Assembly (NCBI GenBank): GCA_019163135.1
Contig: JAFLKR010000033.1
Span: 1-44,102 of the forward strand
Direction: 5' to 3'
Source: Desulfobulbaceae bacterium
GTDB lineage: Bacteria; Desulfobacterota; Desulfobulbia; Desulfobulbales; Desulfobulbaceae
Length of the DNA: 44,102 bases
Part shown: piece by piece, positions 43,007 through 44,102 of the stretch
Numbering within the stretch: the stretch's first letter is position 1
Layout: the number at the start of each line of letters is the position of its first letter
Translations under genes and position numbers: made by a program
The notes under the pieces: generated by a model
What the model was told of the DNA's origin: nothing
The model's input: only the letters and a program-made list of their open reading frames with translations
Databases searched by the model: none

Positions 43007-44102
43007 ATGCAAAAGAAGCAGTCAACCAACCATGAAACCGTTGAAAAAATCAAACGCTCCTTTGCCTTCAAACTGTTCTTCCAGCAGGGGGTGCTGGCCT
43101 TCAACGCCTCGCTCAACGATTATTATCTGGCGGTGAGCCACACCCTCCGCGATCGCATGCAGGGGTTGTTCATCAATTCGGTGGCTGCGTTGCGTGAAAG
43201 CAGGAGCAGGGTTGTCTGCTATTTCTCGGCCGAGTTTCTCATGGGGCCCCATCTGCTTAACAACCTGATCAACCTCGACCTCTATGAAGAATTTTCCCGG
43301 GCGACCGAGGAAACCGGGCTTGATCTGCAGCAGATCATTGACCATGAAGAGGAACCCGGATTGGGCAACGGCGGCCTGGGCCGGTTGGCCGCCTGCTACC
43401 TCGACTCTCTGGCAAGCCTCGAAATTCCGGCCGTCGGCTACGGCATCCGCTACGAATTCGGCATGTTCGACCAGGCCTTTGAACACGGCTGGCAGAAAGA
43501 ATTGAGCGACCGATGGCTGCAGCCCGGGAACCCGTGGGAATTCAAAAAAGCCGATTTCGCCGTGGAAGTCGGATTCGGCGGGCACACCACTTCCTCGAAG
43601 GACCCTCTGGGTCGATATCAGGTCCAGTGGCATCCAGGATCGTTGGTCAAGGGCATCCCTTACGACACGCCGGTGCCAGGCTACCGGGTCAATGCCGTCA
43701 ATATCCTCCGGTTGTGGAGCGCAGAAGCCCCGAAGAGCTTTGATTTCGACGACTTCAATGTCGGCGACTATTTCGGGGCGGTGGAGGAGAAAATCCAGGC
43801 CGAGAACATCACCAAGGTCCTGTATCCCAATGACGAGCAATTCCAGGGCAAGGTCCTCCGCCTCCGGCAGCAGTATTTTTTTGTTGCCTGTTCCCTCCAG
43901 GACATGATTCGACTTCATCGCCTCCAACATGATAACCTGGATACCTTTCACCACCATTTCGCGGTCCAACTCAACGACACCCACCCGGCCATCGCCATCC
44001 CCGAACTGATGCGGTTGTTGATCGATGTTCACGGGTACGCCTGGGACCAGGCCTGGGACATCACCTCGGCCACCTTTGCCTATACCAACCACACCCTGCT
44101 GC
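43007..44102 (+). CDS. glgP: Glycogen/starch phosphorylase, N-terminal part (cut by the window end)
   Basis: ATG 43007 (GGAGA 7 bases upstream) opens a frame that runs off the window with 365 codons. The GT35 phosphorylase N-terminal domain is clear: YFSAEFLMGPHLLNNL, EPGLGNGGLGRLAACYLDSLA, GYGIRYEFGMFDQ, KGIPYDTPVPGY and QLNDTHPAIAIPELMRLL. The enzyme splits alpha-1,4-glucan with phosphate to give glucose 1-phosphate. The PLP lysine lies in the missing C-terminal half (family length about 800-850 aa). It follows ppk2 by 175 bp on the same strand and completes the storage-polymer block. Confidence 0.95.
   Translation, partial: MQKKQSTNHETVEKIKRSFAFKLFFQQGVLAFNASLNDYYLAVSHTLRDRMQGLFINSVAALRESRSRVVCYFSAEFLMGPHLLNNLINLDLYEEFSRATEETGLDLQQIIDHEEEPGLGNGGLGRLAACYLDSLASLEIPAVGYGIRYEFGMFDQAFEHGWQKELSDRWLQPGNPWEFKKADFAVEVGFGGHTTSSKDPLGRYQVQWHPGSLVKGIPYDTPVPGYRVNAVNILRLWSAEAPKSFDFDDFNVGDYFGAVEEKIQAENITKVLYPNDEQFQGKVLRLRQQYFFVACSLQDMIRLHRLQHDNLDTFHHHFAVQLNDTHPAIAIPELMRLLIDVHGYAWDQAWDITSATFAYTNHTLL

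Noticed and set aside
1-44102. CRISPR array, insertion sequence or phage genes
   Set aside because: No regularly spaced repeats, transposase, integrase or phage structural motifs were seen on either strand.

Overview
The window looks like a chromosomal segment of a strictly anaerobic, Gram-negative Desulfobacterota bacterium (Desulfobulbales-like). The grounds are a single-chain pyruvate:ferredoxin oxidoreductase, the order ilvB-ilvN-psd-pssA, an isolated Rieske/cytochrome b pair, outer-membrane (OmpA, AsmA-like) genes, many Cys-rich sensor proteins, and a selC-like tRNA beside a LysR regulator of a type I associate with selenium metabolism. This assignment is inference from gene content; no rRNA is present. 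I see no insertion sequence, phage or CRISPR array.

Layout. 1-7.8 kb (+): the 3' end of a Trm5-like methyltransferase, a membrane-anchored TPR protein, then a housekeeping run ilvB, ilvN, psd, pssA, rsmD, coaD, Rieske protein, cytochrome b. The last four are separated by 4 bp or overlap. 7.8-10.3 kb (-): two glycosyltransferases, one a GpgS-type glucosyl-3-phosphoglycerate synthase, behind a near-consensus promoter, probably for a glucosylglycerate-type solute. 10.6-17.2 kb (-): dgt-like dNTPase and a ClC channel, then an OmpA-family protein, a free-standing RapZ C-terminal domain, a phasin-like helical protein and an ABC1/UbiB kinase. 17.4-21.9 kb (+): an unlisted 57-aa gene with its own promoter-, operator- and terminator-like signals, a leader of about 600 bp, and the 1191-aa POR gene with a strong terminator.

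22.1-33.8 kb (mostly -): a YkgJ-type Cys-cluster protein with a palindromic operator candidate; a small unknown gene and a PHP phosphoesterase on +; then a HEAT-repeat/receiver fusion, a CoA-disulfide-reductase/rhodanese fusion, a very large AsmA-like protein, and a two-component pair in which kinase and regulator both carry Cys motifs. 34.2-37.4 kb: a hotdog thioesterase, a 37-aa lysine-rich microprotein, the selC-like tRNA, the LysR regulator, and a gene-poor stretch ending in a possible gene remnant. 37.6-44.1 kb (+): a GH63-like glucosidase, a GH13 amylase-like enzyme, PPK2 and the start of glycogen phosphorylase, a storage-polymer (alpha-glucan/polyphosphate) block.

Most interesting points: the tRNA-Sec-like gene, which departs from the family in its discriminator base and variable arm, next to the LysR gene; two small genes missed by ordinary ORF length cut-offs; the altered Qo motif (GPWF for PEWY) in cytochrome b; the paired Cys motifs in the kinase/regulator; and the 14-bp palindrome ahead of the 57-aa gene. 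None of these is proven to be a new system.
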